A DNA stretch of 32,196 nt from Chitinophagaceae bacterium. Lineage in GTDB: Bacteria > Bacteroidota > Bacteroidia > Chitinophagales > Chitinophagaceae. Below the pieces are notes generated by a model. It searched no databases. It saw nothing but the letters and a program-made list of their open reading frames with translations, and had not been told where the DNA came from. Below, in pieces: positions 1-7,839 of the stretch. Position 1 is the stretch's first letter; each line of letters starts with the position of its first letter. Where the stretch lies: positions 1 through 32,196 of the forward strand of contig CANFKC010000051.1 in NCBI GenBank assembly GCA_947447265.1, read 5' to 3'. Both the position numbers and the translations under genes were made by a program.

Positions 1-119
1 AAATCAACGGAAAACTTGTCCTCAAAATTGCATTAAGCAAAAAAAGACGAGCCTGGTTCTCCGGCTTATGGAATTACTCAAAAGAATTTGAGTATCCTTT
101 TATTTTGTCTAATGCGTAA
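1..119 (+). CDS. 3' end of an unknown protein (partial, cut by left edge)
   Basis: Frame 3 is open from the left edge to a TAA at 117-119 and encodes 38 residues. The peptide is rich in aromatic and basic residues and ends AWFSGLWNYSKEFEYPFILS plus two more residues, which looks like real protein rather than random translation. The other two plus frames stop earlier, at 34-36 in frame 1 and near 90 in frame 2. The stop lies 42 bp before the stop of the convergent minus-strand gene, a natural gene boundary. I do not recognise the family, and too little is present to assign a function. It could still be non-coding; the sequence left of the window would decide. Confidence 0.4.
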   Translation, partial: INGKLVLKIALSKKRRAWFSGLWNYSKEFEYPFILSNA

Positions 120-161
120 TCTGGGATTAACAAAAGTGTTAACAAAAAACGTGCAAATGAC

Positions 162-656
162 CTAGAAATAACCCAGATATTCCCTGGAATAGGTACTGTA
201 TTCTATACTTACCTCGTCCCCTTCATTATAAATTGCAAAATCAGATTGCGAAACCTCTATACTGAGCTTGGTGCCGGAATCAATATAAAAATGAAAGGTA
301 TTGCTGTGGGGCACGTGTATCTTTTTAGTAATATGGTTTACTTCAATTGTCTTCGAACGGAAACGAATATCCCGCTGAATTTTACTCAGATATACCCTGT
401 AAGTTGCATACGTCGCGAAACCGGATATAAATAACAATATACCTGCAGTTACAAAATAGCGGGTGTAAGAAAAAGCCAACGGAACATTATCAATAACGCG
501 GTACCAGGCACCGATATAAGGAACAATAAAGCTAACCACCATCAATATCCGGAACACTTTGAAATACATCTTTCGCTCTTTATGCTCTTTTTTAAGCAGA
601 AAGCCCAATTCGTCAGCGCGCAGTGTTTCGCTATATATTTGTAGTTGGTGGCCCAA
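162..656 (-). CDS. Small membrane protein of unknown function (two TM helices)
   Basis: This 164-aa protein is not recognised. An amphipathic, charged N-terminus (residues 1-32) is followed by two hydrophobic segments at about 33-52 and 68-88, then a polar C-terminal domain of about 75 residues that looks beta-rich, with the end exposed on one side of the inner membrane. The start shown is TTG, because no ATG lies in frame between the upstream stop (about 696-698) and codon 30. An ATG at codon 30 would cut into the run leading to the first helix, so the longer form seems likelier. It begins 11 bp after the M32 carboxypeptidase stop on the same strand, so the two are probably co-transcribed. 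No conserved motif suggests an enzyme. Confidence 0.6.
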   Translation of the reverse strand: MGHQLQIYSETLRADELGFLLKKEHKERKMYFKVFRILMVVSFIVPYIGAWYRVIDNVPLAFSYTRYFVTAGILLFISGFATYATYRVYLSKIQRDIRFRSKTIEVNHITKKIHVPHSNTFHFYIDSGTKLSIEVSQSDFAIYNEGDEVSIEYSTYSREYLGYF

Positions 657-667
657 ATCAAATTGTT

Positions 668-2170
668 TTACGCATAAATGGTAGCATACTTTGCATCAAT
701 ATACTGCATGAAGTAGTCTATATTCAAATGTTCGCCAGTTAACCTATGGCATAACTCTTCCGATGTGTATCGCCTTCCGTGCACATGAACGCCGTTTCTG
801 AGCCATTGTAGCAATGGAGCAAATTCCCCGCCTTGCAACATATCTTTCAAACCAGGAATTTCCTGCTTTGCTTTGGCATAGAACTGTGCAGCATAAAAAC
901 TACCAAGACTATAGGTAGGGAAATAACCGAAGCTGCCATGGCTCCAGTGTACATCCTGTAAAATACCCTTTACATCGTTTGGTGGCGTTATGCCTAAGTA
1001 CCGGGTATAACGGTCATTCCAGGCTGCCTGTAGGTCCTCAGCTTTCAATTCACCGCCTAAAAGGGCCTTTTCTATTTCATAACGTATCAATACATGAAAA
1101 TGGTATGTCACTTCATCTGCTTCCGTACGGATAAGAGAAGGTGCTACCCTATTCATAGCATCGTAAAACGTATCAAGATTAACTTTTCCTAACTGTGCAG
1201 GGAAATACTTCTGAAGTTGTGGATAGAAATGTTTCCAGAAATCTATACCTCTACCAATACAATTTTCCCAAAACCTGGACTGCGATTCATGTATACCGAG
1301 GGAAGCAGCGCTACCCAGTGGCAGCCCATATTGCTCTTCAGGCAATCCCTGCTCATATAATGCATGGCCACCCTCGTGTATGGTGCTCCAGAGCAGCGCA
1401 GCATAATCGTCTTCGTTTACCCTTGTTGTAACCCGTACGTCCGTTGGTGCGAAAGATGTTGTGAATGGATGTTCTGAAAAATCCTGCCTGCCTGCTTCAA
1501 AATCAAATCCCATTTTTTTCAAAACATCAACGGAAAAATCCCATTGGCTCTGCTTACCAAAAAACTGGAGAAAGCATTCGTCACTCACTTGGGTTGCGTC
1601 CTTAATCTTGCTCAAAACAGGAGGTAGCAAGCGCTTTATATCTTCAAATACCTTATCGAGCATTACAGTATTAGCGCCCTTTTCATAATCGTCAAGAAGC
1701 GCATCGTAAGGATGGTTGGTATAACCGTACAGCCTGGCCTGCTCCTGCTTTAATTCAATCATCTTCGCCAAATGGGGAGCATAAATACCGTAATCGCTTT
1801 TTTGTCGTGCTTCTATCCAGGCGTTATAACAAAGAGTTGTCTGATTGCTGAGGGCTGACACAAATGAGGAGGGCAGCTTTCTGTTCTTTTCAAAGTCTTG
1901 CTGGCTTATGCGCACATTGGCCTGTTGAGTATCAGAAAGCCCTTCAGCGCCGGAAAGTGCATTTAAAACGTTTTCCATTTCCTTGCCGGTAAGTATCTCG
2001 TGCGCCTGCGATGCTAGTGTAGCTAATTGCCTGCCTCTGAAAGCCGCCCCTTTTGGCGGCATATTTACTTCATGGTCCCATTCGAGTAATGCTGCGGCAT
2101 TGTTTAGGTCTGCAGCCTTTTGCATTAAGCTTACATATTCGTTATATAATTGCTGTGTTGTTTCAGACAT
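668..2170 (-). CDS. M32 family metallocarboxypeptidase (carboxypeptidase Taq type)
   Basis: This 500-aa protein, the usual family length, removes C-terminal residues from peptides in the cytoplasm using a bound metal ion. The zinc motif HEGGH is at residues 265-269 (ligands His265 and His269, catalytic Glu266). The downstream HESQSR at 294-299 supplies the third ligand, Glu295. Other M32 signatures are present: DVRVT at 244-248, the IRTEADEVTYH segment near 345, and GILQDVHWSHGSFGYFPTY near 404. There is no signal peptide. The start is a clear ATG. It lies 62 bp downstream of rel on the same strand and may be read from the same transcript; the small membrane protein follows 11 bp later. The family assignment is secure; the physiological substrates are unknown. 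Confidence 0.95.
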   Translation of the reverse strand: MSETTQQLYNEYVSLMQKAADLNNAAALLEWDHEVNMPPKGAAFRGRQLATLASQAHEILTGKEMENVLNALSGAEGLSDTQQANVRISQQDFEKNRKLPSSFVSALSNQTTLCYNAWIEARQKSDYGIYAPHLAKMIELKQEQARLYGYTNHPYDALLDDYEKGANTVMLDKVFEDIKRLLPPVLSKIKDATQVSDECFLQFFGKQSQWDFSVDVLKKMGFDFEAGRQDFSEHPFTTSFAPTDVRVTTRVNEDDYAALLWSTIHEGGHALYEQGLPEEQYGLPLGSAASLGIHESQSRFWENCIGRGIDFWKHFYPQLQKYFPAQLGKVNLDTFYDAMNRVAPSLIRTEADEVTYHFHVLIRYEIEKALLGGELKAEDLQAAWNDRYTRYLGITPPNDVKGILQDVHWSHGSFGYFPTYSLGSFYAAQFYAKAKQEIPGLKDMLQGGEFAPLLQWLRNGVHVHGRRYTSEELCHRLTGEHLNIDYFMQYIDAKYATIYA

Positions 2171-2232
2171 TCTTTTCTAAATTTTTCAACTATAAATTTG
2201 ATTTTTACCACTTCACGAACGGAGGCTTGTTG

Positions 2233-4485
2233 CTATTCCATTGTATTCTCCAATCGTTCTATTTTCTGAATGCCGTCCAGCTCACCTAGTTTGGCACATA
2301 ATTGACTCAGTTCTTCACGGTCATGTACATAAACCATTATAGCGCCCTCAAAAATGCCATCCTTACTATCAATGCTTAACGATCGCATATTCATCTTCAT
2401 GTCACCGGAAATTACATTGGTAATCTTTTGTATCACGCCTACATCGTCAAGACCTATTATCCTTACACCTGCAAGGAAGGAAATTTCCTTATTCTTACCC
2501 CAACGGGTTTTAATAATTCTATGACCATAGTTAGCCAGTAGTTTAGCGGCATTCGGGCAATCTGTCCTGTGTATGGTAAGTCCCTCACCCGCTGTACTGA
2601 AGCCAAATACATTATCTCCAGGAATCGGCTGGCAGCATTGCGCCAGCTTGTAAACAATTTTATCGTTTGAATCTCCCAGTATTACCGACTCTCCCTTGGC
2701 AGGCAGGTTTTTCAATGCCTCTCCTTCATTCAGCAGGTTTTTTGAATCGTTTTTGGCATCCCTGTTGGGTTGCAGCAATTTTTCTCCATGCGGAGTAAAA
2801 TTCTTAAGGTCTTTTAGATCAACTCCGCCAGTAGCAACTGCATAGTATAATTCCTGGTGCGAAGTCTTTTTATAATGCGCGCAGATCTCGTTCAGGTTGA
2901 AGTGCGACATGTGGGCATGCATCTGGGCCAATTTGGCTTTTAGTATTTCTTTCCCCTGCTCCGCTACCCTGCGCTTACCCTCTTTAAGGTAGCTTTTGAC
3001 TTTCGATTTGGCTTTGGCAGTAATTAAAAACTGCAACCACTCTTCTGATGGTTTTTGTTTTGATGAGGTAATTACTTCAACCTGATCGCCGCTGTGCAGT
3101 TTGTAGCTGAGCGGAACCAGTTTATAGTTCACCTTTGCTCCTATTGATTTCATGCCTAACTCACTATGGATGTCGAATGCAAAATCGAGAGCAGTTGCGC
3201 CTTTAGGTAATACCCGCATATCACCTTTCGGTGTGTAGATGTAAATTTCTTCCGTAAACAGGTCCAGCTTGAAATCCTGTATAAAATCGATGGTATCGGT
3301 ATCCGGGTTATTGAGAATTTCCCGCAGATGCTGCAGGAAGCTATCGAGTTTACTTTCCTGTACATTCGGTGCCCCTTCCTTATATTTCCAGTGTGCAGCA
3401 AGACCTTTTTCCGCGATCTCGTTCATACGGTCAGACCTGATCTGTACCTCTACCCACTTACCACCGGGGCCCATTACCGTAGTGTGTAGTGCTTCATAGC
3501 CATTGCCTTTCGGTACACTTATCCAGTCCCGCAGTCGCTCTGTGCTCGGATGGTAGATATCTGTAACAACCGAATAAGCTTTCCAGCAATCTTCCTTCTC
3601 CCTGTCCAATGGAGACTTAAGAATTATACGGATAGCAAAAAGGTCATATACCTCTTCAAACGTCACACCCTTAGTGCGCATTTTATTGTAAATAGAGTGT
3701 ATTGCTTTCGGCCGACCATATATTTCAAATTCCAGACCATTAGCCGTAAGTATTTCTTTAAGTGGCTTTATGAACTCATTGATATACCGTGTTCTATCTC
3801 TTCTTGTTTCCTTTAAATTCTGCGCAATTTCTACGTAAGTATCCGGTTGGGTGTACTTCATTGCCAAATCCTCCATCTCCGATTTTATTTCATATAAACC
3901 GAGGCGATGCGCAAGTGGCGAATAAATATAGGTGGTCTCAGAAGCTATTTTTAGTTGCTTCTCCCTGTTCATACTTTCGAGGGTGCGCATATTATGCAAC
4001 CGGTCAGCTATCTTAATTAAGATAACTCGGGGGTCATCAACAAGCGTTAAGAGTATTTTACGGAAGTTTTCCGCCTGCAAAGTTGTATCACCTTTAATGT
4101 CGACAACGTTCGATATTTTGGTAAGACCGTCTATGATCTTTGCTATCGGCTTATTGAACTCTCTCTCAATATCCTCCAGCGATATTTCGGTATCTTCTAC
4201 TGTATCGTGTAGCAAAGCGCACGTTGCCGAAGTAACGCCGAGGCCAATTTCTTCAACTACAATCTTTGCTACTGCCAAGGGGTGCAGAATATAGGGTTCG
4301 CCCGATTTACGACGCATGTACTTATGCGCTTCAACTGCCATTTCGAAGGCATGCCGCAACATTGCTTTATCGCCCTTTTTCAGGCTTTGTTTGAGGGCTT
4401 TCAACAAGCCACGGTATTCCCTGAGTATTATTTTCTTTTCTTCTTCGTCTGTTTTGTCGTATAATTTGAGTGCTTCGTTCTGCAT
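2233..4485 (-). CDS. rel: Bifunctional (p)ppGpp synthetase/hydrolase, RelA/SpoT (Rel) family
   Basis: The protein is 750 aa from the ATG at 4485; a longer reading from 4515 adds ten residues with no family support. It makes and breaks the alarmone (p)ppGpp, linking starvation to transcription and growth. Domains in order: HD hydrolase (about 35-190, with HD at 93-94 in LLHDTVEDT and IADRLHNMRT later), synthetase (about 225-345, GRPKAIHSIYNKM and the NGYEALHTTV loop), TGS (about 413-475), a Cys/His zinc-finger region (QCCQPIPGD, HRTDCPNA), and a C-terminal ACT domain (about 675-750). The synthetase loop reads RLRD where bifunctional Rel proteins have RxKD and RelA has ExDD, so both activities should be intact. 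It is divergent from gldD. Confidence 0.97.
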   Translation of the reverse strand: MQNEALKLYDKTDEEEKKIILREYRGLLKALKQSLKKGDKAMLRHAFEMAVEAHKYMRRKSGEPYILHPLAVAKIVVEEIGLGVTSATCALLHDTVEDTEISLEDIEREFNKPIAKIIDGLTKISNVVDIKGDTTLQAENFRKILLTLVDDPRVILIKIADRLHNMRTLESMNREKQLKIASETTYIYSPLAHRLGLYEIKSEMEDLAMKYTQPDTYVEIAQNLKETRRDRTRYINEFIKPLKEILTANGLEFEIYGRPKAIHSIYNKMRTKGVTFEEVYDLFAIRIILKSPLDREKEDCWKAYSVVTDIYHPSTERLRDWISVPKGNGYEALHTTVMGPGGKWVEVQIRSDRMNEIAEKGLAAHWKYKEGAPNVQESKLDSFLQHLREILNNPDTDTIDFIQDFKLDLFTEEIYIYTPKGDMRVLPKGATALDFAFDIHSELGMKSIGAKVNYKLVPLSYKLHSGDQVEVITSSKQKPSEEWLQFLITAKAKSKVKSYLKEGKRRVAEQGKEILKAKLAQMHAHMSHFNLNEICAHYKKTSHQELYYAVATGGVDLKDLKNFTPHGEKLLQPNRDAKNDSKNLLNEGEALKNLPAKGESVILGDSNDKIVYKLAQCCQPIPGDNVFGFSTAGEGLTIHRTDCPNAAKLLANYGHRIIKTRWGKNKEISFLAGVRIIGLDDVGVIQKITNVISGDMKMNMRSLSIDSKDGIFEGAIMVYVHDREELSQLCAKLGELDGIQKIERLENTME

Positions 4486-4596
4486 AAATTGGCGTAACAA
4501 TATGAATAAGGACAATCATTGCTTGGCGTACTTGCAATGCCAATCGCTAATTTACCAATAAATGCCCTTATTCCACCACTTTACGTCTATTTTTCT

Positions 4597-4604
4597 TAAT
4601 TTTG
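4597..4604 (+). promoter_or_regulatory. Bacteroidota -7 box (TAATTTTG) for gldD
   Basis: An exact match to TAnnTTTG ends 6 bp before the gldD ATG at 4611. The transcription start expected a few bases downstream would fall at or just before the start codon, implying a leaderless or nearly leaderless mRNA. No convincing -33 TTG was found at the usual distance. It also argues against a TTG start at 4602, which lies inside the box. Confidence 0.5.
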
Positions 4605-4610
4605 AGCCGT

Positions 4611-5201
4611 ATGTTCAAATACTTATTTTTAATTTTATCTGTTTGCTGCATAGTATCTTGCAAGCCTGAAACATATGTTCCCAAACCCACAGGCTATTTC
4701 CGAATTGATACACCCGGTACCCACGAATACAGATTGTATGATGAGCCGGGCTACCCATATACCTTTGAATACCCTGTATACTGTAAAATTGAAAAGGATA
4801 CTGCATTCTTTAAGGAGAAGGCTGATAACCCTTACTGGCTAAACCTGAATTTCACTACGCTATACGGTATTTTAAACCTCACTTATAAGCAGGTGCATTC
4901 CCGGGAAGACCTTGCGAAAATGGTGGAAGAATCTTACAGTTTTTCTAATTACCATACTAAAAAGGCCGATTATATCGACCAGTCTGTTTACCATAACCAG
5001 TATGGCGTTTATGGCATTATTTATGTTGTTGGGGGCAATGCTGCATCACGCTATCAATTTACGGCAACTGATTCCACAAAAAACTTTGTTCGCGGTGCAT
5101 TGTATTTCGATGTAACTCCAAATGCTGATTCACTGAAACCTGCTACTGACTTTTTGGAGCAAGACATCAGACACTTCCTGATGACGTTGAAATTCAGGTA
5201 A
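4611..5201 (+). CDS. gldD: Gliding motility lipoprotein GldD
   Basis: This 196-aa lipoprotein matches GldD, which is required for gliding and type IX secretion in Bacteroidota. The signal peptide is followed by a lipobox IVSC with lipidated Cys17. The family-typical segment KPTGYFRIDTP comes next, then PYTFEYP, a run containing YWLNLNFTTLYG, and LAKMVEESYSFSNYHTKKAD. In Flavobacterium johnsoniae gldD sits beside gldE; here no gldE-like gene is adjacent, and rel diverges upstream instead. The 3' end is only 4 bp from the stop of the convergent PPOX-like gene. The start at 4611 is preferred because a -7 box occupies the upstream TTG alternative. The T9SS-cargo protease later in the window fits with an active T9SS in this organism. 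Confidence 0.9.
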   Translation: MFKYLFLILSVCCIVSCKPETYVPKPTGYFRIDTPGTHEYRLYDEPGYPYTFEYPVYCKIEKDTAFFKEKADNPYWLNLNFTTLYGILNLTYKQVHSREDLAKMVEESYSFSNYHTKKADYIDQSVYHNQYGVYGIIYVVGGNAASRYQFTATDSTKNFVRGALYFDVTPNADSLKPATDFLEQDIRHFLMTLKFR

Positions 5202-5205
5202 AATA

Positions 5206-5751
5206 TCAAAACAAGGCTGTTGGCAATCCGTCGAGGCTAACCCTGTTTTTTTCCTGCATATATTTTTGTAAACCTTCCGCACCTTTTTTCGCTGCCCATT
5301 TTTCAGCATGATCGCGCTCGCCGGAATACTCATACAAGGGGACGCTAAAGCCACATGAAGTCTGCACTTTATGCACGTCAGCAACAATTATTTGCCTTGT
5401 ACCGGGGAATAGCGTAAAGTGGCTTGAAAGCTCCTGCCATTCAGCGTCAGTAGGAAGTGCCGCATAACCTTTGCCGTACAAACGGAGTATGTTAGGCGGA
5501 CCATCGAAGGCACAAAACATGAACGTTATCCTGGAATTTTCGAGAATATGGGCAGATGTTTCATTGCCACTGCCCACCAGGTCCAGGTAAGCAACACGTG
5601 TTGAGGACAGTACTTTAAAACTGTCCATCCCTTTTGGCGATAAATTTACATGGGTATCAGCACCTAGTGGCGCAGTAGCGACAAAAAACATCTTCTGGTG
5701 CTCAATAAATGTTTTATGTTTTTCATGGATAGCATCACTGAAGTTTCCCAT
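5206..5751 (-). CDS. Pyridoxamine 5'-phosphate oxidase-like flavin-binding protein
   Basis: This 181-aa cytoplasmic protein resembles the PNPOx-like split-barrel family that binds FMN or F420. Typical features are the early FVATAPLGADTHVNLSPKG segment (about residues 23-41), with the NLSPKG turn, the strand RVAYLDLVGSGNETSAHI, the ITFMFCAFDGPPNILRLYGKG core (about 74-94), and a late VQTSCGFSVPLYEY segment. Many such proteins are annotated pyridoxamine 5'-phosphate oxidase, but the true PdxH residues cannot be confirmed here and the substrate is unknown. The gene is monocistronic, convergent with gldD, with a clear ATG. The stops of the two genes are 4 bp apart and no hairpin fits between them. 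Confidence 0.85.
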   Translation of the reverse strand: MGNFSDAIHEKHKTFIEHQKMFFVATAPLGADTHVNLSPKGMDSFKVLSSTRVAYLDLVGSGNETSAHILENSRITFMFCAFDGPPNILRLYGKGYAALPTDAEWQELSSHFTLFPGTRQIIVADVHKVQTSCGFSVPLYEYSGERDHAEKWAAKKGAEGLQKYMQEKNRVSLDGLPTALF

Positions 5752-5855
5752 ATACGATTATTGGTGATTGTTTTTCAAAGTTATGCTGTTACGCTATTGG
5801 TCACCCTTTGCTTACGTGCGATAATTCAGTTCACCTTATCCATCAATGGGGCGTA

Positions 5856-6407
5856 CTAAAATAAATTGTTAGCGTTGGCCAATAATGGTTGATTCTTATC
5901 TTTTTCAGAAATAATGGCTTTCGAGAGATCAATTTTCCAATCAATGTGTATCGCCGGATCGTTGAAAAACACCCCACCCTCGCATTCTTTATTGTAGAGA
6001 TTGTCGCATTTATAGAAAACGGTTGCAACATCACTTAATACGGCATAACCATGCGCAAAACCGTGAGGTATCAGGAATTGTAGTTTATTTTCTGCACTTA
6101 ATTCCAAACCAAACCATTGACCATAAGTTTTGCTTTCTTTACGAATATCAACAGCAACATCCCAAATACTACCTTCTAAAACGCGAAGTAGCTTGCTCTG
6201 CGGAACCGGGTTATTCTGGTAATGCAATCCACGCAATACATTTTTCACTGACAATGCCTGATTGTCCTGAACGAAATCAATATTAACTCCGGTTGCCGAT
6301 TGGAATGTCTTTTTATTGTAGCTTTCAAAAAAGTAGCCTCTGTCATCACGGTGAACAACCGGCTCAAGTATTAATAAACCTTCTATTGGTGTTGTTGTAA
6401 TTTTCAT
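5856..6407 (-). CDS. rfbC: dTDP-4-dehydrorhamnose 3,5-epimerase (RmlC family)
   Basis: This 183-aa cupin enzyme has the standard RmlC length. It epimerises C3 and C5 of dTDP-4-keto-6-deoxyglucose on the way to dTDP-L-rhamnose. Diagnostic motifs are FFESYNKK, VLRGLHYQ with catalytic His62, FLIPHGFAHGYAV at 111-123, Tyr132, and the C-terminal ISEKDKNQP carrying Asp170, the usual partner of the histidine. It follows the aminotransferase by 55 bp on the same strand and is probably co-transcribed. No rmlA, rmlB or rmlD lies in the window, so the dTDP-sugar substrate must come from elsewhere. With an aminotransferase as partner, it may serve an amino-deoxysugar rather than rhamnose (inference). Confidence 0.93.
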   Translation of the reverse strand: MKITTTPIEGLLILEPVVHRDDRGYFFESYNKKTFQSATGVNIDFVQDNQALSVKNVLRGLHYQNNPVPQSKLLRVLEGSIWDVAVDIRKESKTYGQWFGLELSAENKLQFLIPHGFAHGYAVLSDVATVFYKCDNLYNKECEGGVFFNDPAIHIDWKIDLSKAIISEKDKNQPLLANANNLF

Positions 6408-6462
6408 ATTTAAGTTTTTAAATCAATGCCGCAGTGACCAATGCTCATCAAGGGAAATAATA

Positions 6463-7593
6463 CTAGCCATTAACAACAGCGAGCACATTCTCTACAATAA
6501 ATCTCAATTCTTCTTCCGTTAATTCCGTATGCATCGGCAAAGAAATAACCATATCCTGCAACATATCGGTTACCGGTAGCTGAAAAGCTTGCGAAGTAAG
6601 ATCAGTAACCATTTTTTGCTTGTGGCAAGGTACAGGATAGTAAATCATAGAAGGGACACCTCTGTCCGCGAGTGCCAGGTTAACTGCGTCGCGGTCTACC
6701 CCATTTAACTTTAAGGTATACTGATGGAACACGTGTTTTGAGTAGCCAGCCCTGAAAGGCGTTGTTATTTTAGGGTTATTTTTAAAAGCATTATCGTAAT
6801 AATCAGCTGCTGAACTGCGTGCTGCGCAATATTCGTCAAGGTGGCGCAATTTAATACGCAATATAGCTGCCTGTATTGTATCAAGCCTGCTATTGCAGCC
6901 TACCATTTCGTGGTAGTAGCGCACTTTTTGCCCGTGATTTGCTATCATTTTTAGTTTGTCCGCCAGCGCATCATCATTAGTGAACATAGCTCCGCCATCG
7001 CCATAACCGCCAAGGTTTTTTGAAGGGAAAAACGATGTGCAGCTGATAACACCCATTGAACCAGTTTTGGCAGTACGTCCGTCGCTAAAAGTATAAGTGC
7101 CACCAATAGCTTGTGCATTATCTTCAACAACTGGTATGTTATGCTCATTTGCTATTGCCAGCAAAGGTTCCATATTTGCAGACTGGCCATATAGATGCAC
7201 CGGAATTATCGCCTTGGTCTTATCGGTAATCGCATTTTTAAGGCTATCAAGATTCATGGTGAATGTATCTTCATCAACATCAACAAATACCGGAGTTAAT
7301 CGAAGAAGCAACACCACTTCTACCGTCGCCATATAAGTAAACGAAGGGGTAATTACTTCATCGCCAGGCTGCAGACCCAGAGCCATCAGCGCAATTTGTA
7401 ACGCATCAGTACCGTTAGCGCAAGGTATTGCATGCTTCACTCCAATATATTCAGCAATTTCCTTTGCAAATGCGTGAACATCAGGTCCGCCTATGAAGGC
7501 TGTATTAACTATAACGTGTTGTATTGCAGTATCAACTTCACTCTTAATTTTCTGGTATTGCCTTTTCAGGTCCACCATTTGTAGTTTATGCAT
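6463..7593 (-). CDS. DegT/DnrJ/EryC1/StrS (WbpE-like) nucleotide-sugar aminotransferase
   Basis: This 376-aa PLP enzyme transfers an amino group, usually from glutamate, onto a keto-sugar nucleotide. Family marks are ANGTDALQ (PLP phosphate site), PVHLYGQ, VVEDNAQAIGG (Asp holding the PLP pyridine N), and TSFFPSKNLGGYGDGGA with the internal-aldimine Lys at 192, then NSRLDTIQAAIL. This pattern most resembles WbpE/WlbC-type aminotransferases acting on UDP-2-acetamido-hexuluronates, but FdtB/QdtB-like roles on dTDP-3-keto sugars are equally possible given the RmlC partner. The ATG at 7593 is chosen: a more upstream reading starting at 7617 lies inside the -7 box at 7615-7622. The product probably feeds surface polysaccharide. 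Confidence 0.93.
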   Translation of the reverse strand: MHKLQMVDLKRQYQKIKSEVDTAIQHVIVNTAFIGGPDVHAFAKEIAEYIGVKHAIPCANGTDALQIALMALGLQPGDEVITPSFTYMATVEVVLLLRLTPVFVDVDEDTFTMNLDSLKNAITDKTKAIIPVHLYGQSANMEPLLAIANEHNIPVVEDNAQAIGGTYTFSDGRTAKTGSMGVISCTSFFPSKNLGGYGDGGAMFTNDDALADKLKMIANHGQKVRYYHEMVGCNSRLDTIQAAILRIKLRHLDEYCAARSSAADYYDNAFKNNPKITTPFRAGYSKHVFHQYTLKLNGVDRDAVNLALADRGVPSMIYYPVPCHKQKMVTDLTSQAFQLPVTDMLQDMVISLPMHTELTEEELRFIVENVLAVVNG

Positions 7594-7614
7594 AATTGCT
7601 TTTTTAAACGGCTG

Positions 7615-7622
7615 CAAAGCTA
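7615..7622 (-). promoter_or_regulatory. Bacteroidota -7 box (TAGCTTTG) for the aminotransferase operon
   Basis: On the minus strand the sequence reads TAGCTTTG, an exact TAnnTTTG match, 21 bp upstream of the ATG at 7593. A TTCG that resembles the -33 element sits 19 bp upstream of it. The leader would be about 15 nt. This decides the start codon of the downstream gene. Confidence 0.55.
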
Positions 7623-7839
7623 TATTATTATGCCTGTAGTTCGAAATAATGTTGTACTGGAACTGTCAACAAGATTTTAATTATTCGATTCCCGGCATGC
7701 CCTTACGCTATCCATGGCATATCAGCCATTTTGATGCCTGACTTAGTTTTATTAATTTTACCCCATACCCCAATTCGTTTGAAGGAGAATAGAGCATATC
7801 GGTTTATTTCCACAATAAACAAACCACGAAACAATTAAT

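Noticed and set aside
4486-4515. Upstream start for rel giving ten more residues
   Set aside because: The extra hydrophobic residues are not seen in the family, and the ATG at 4485 begins the expected MQNEALKLYD-like N-terminus.
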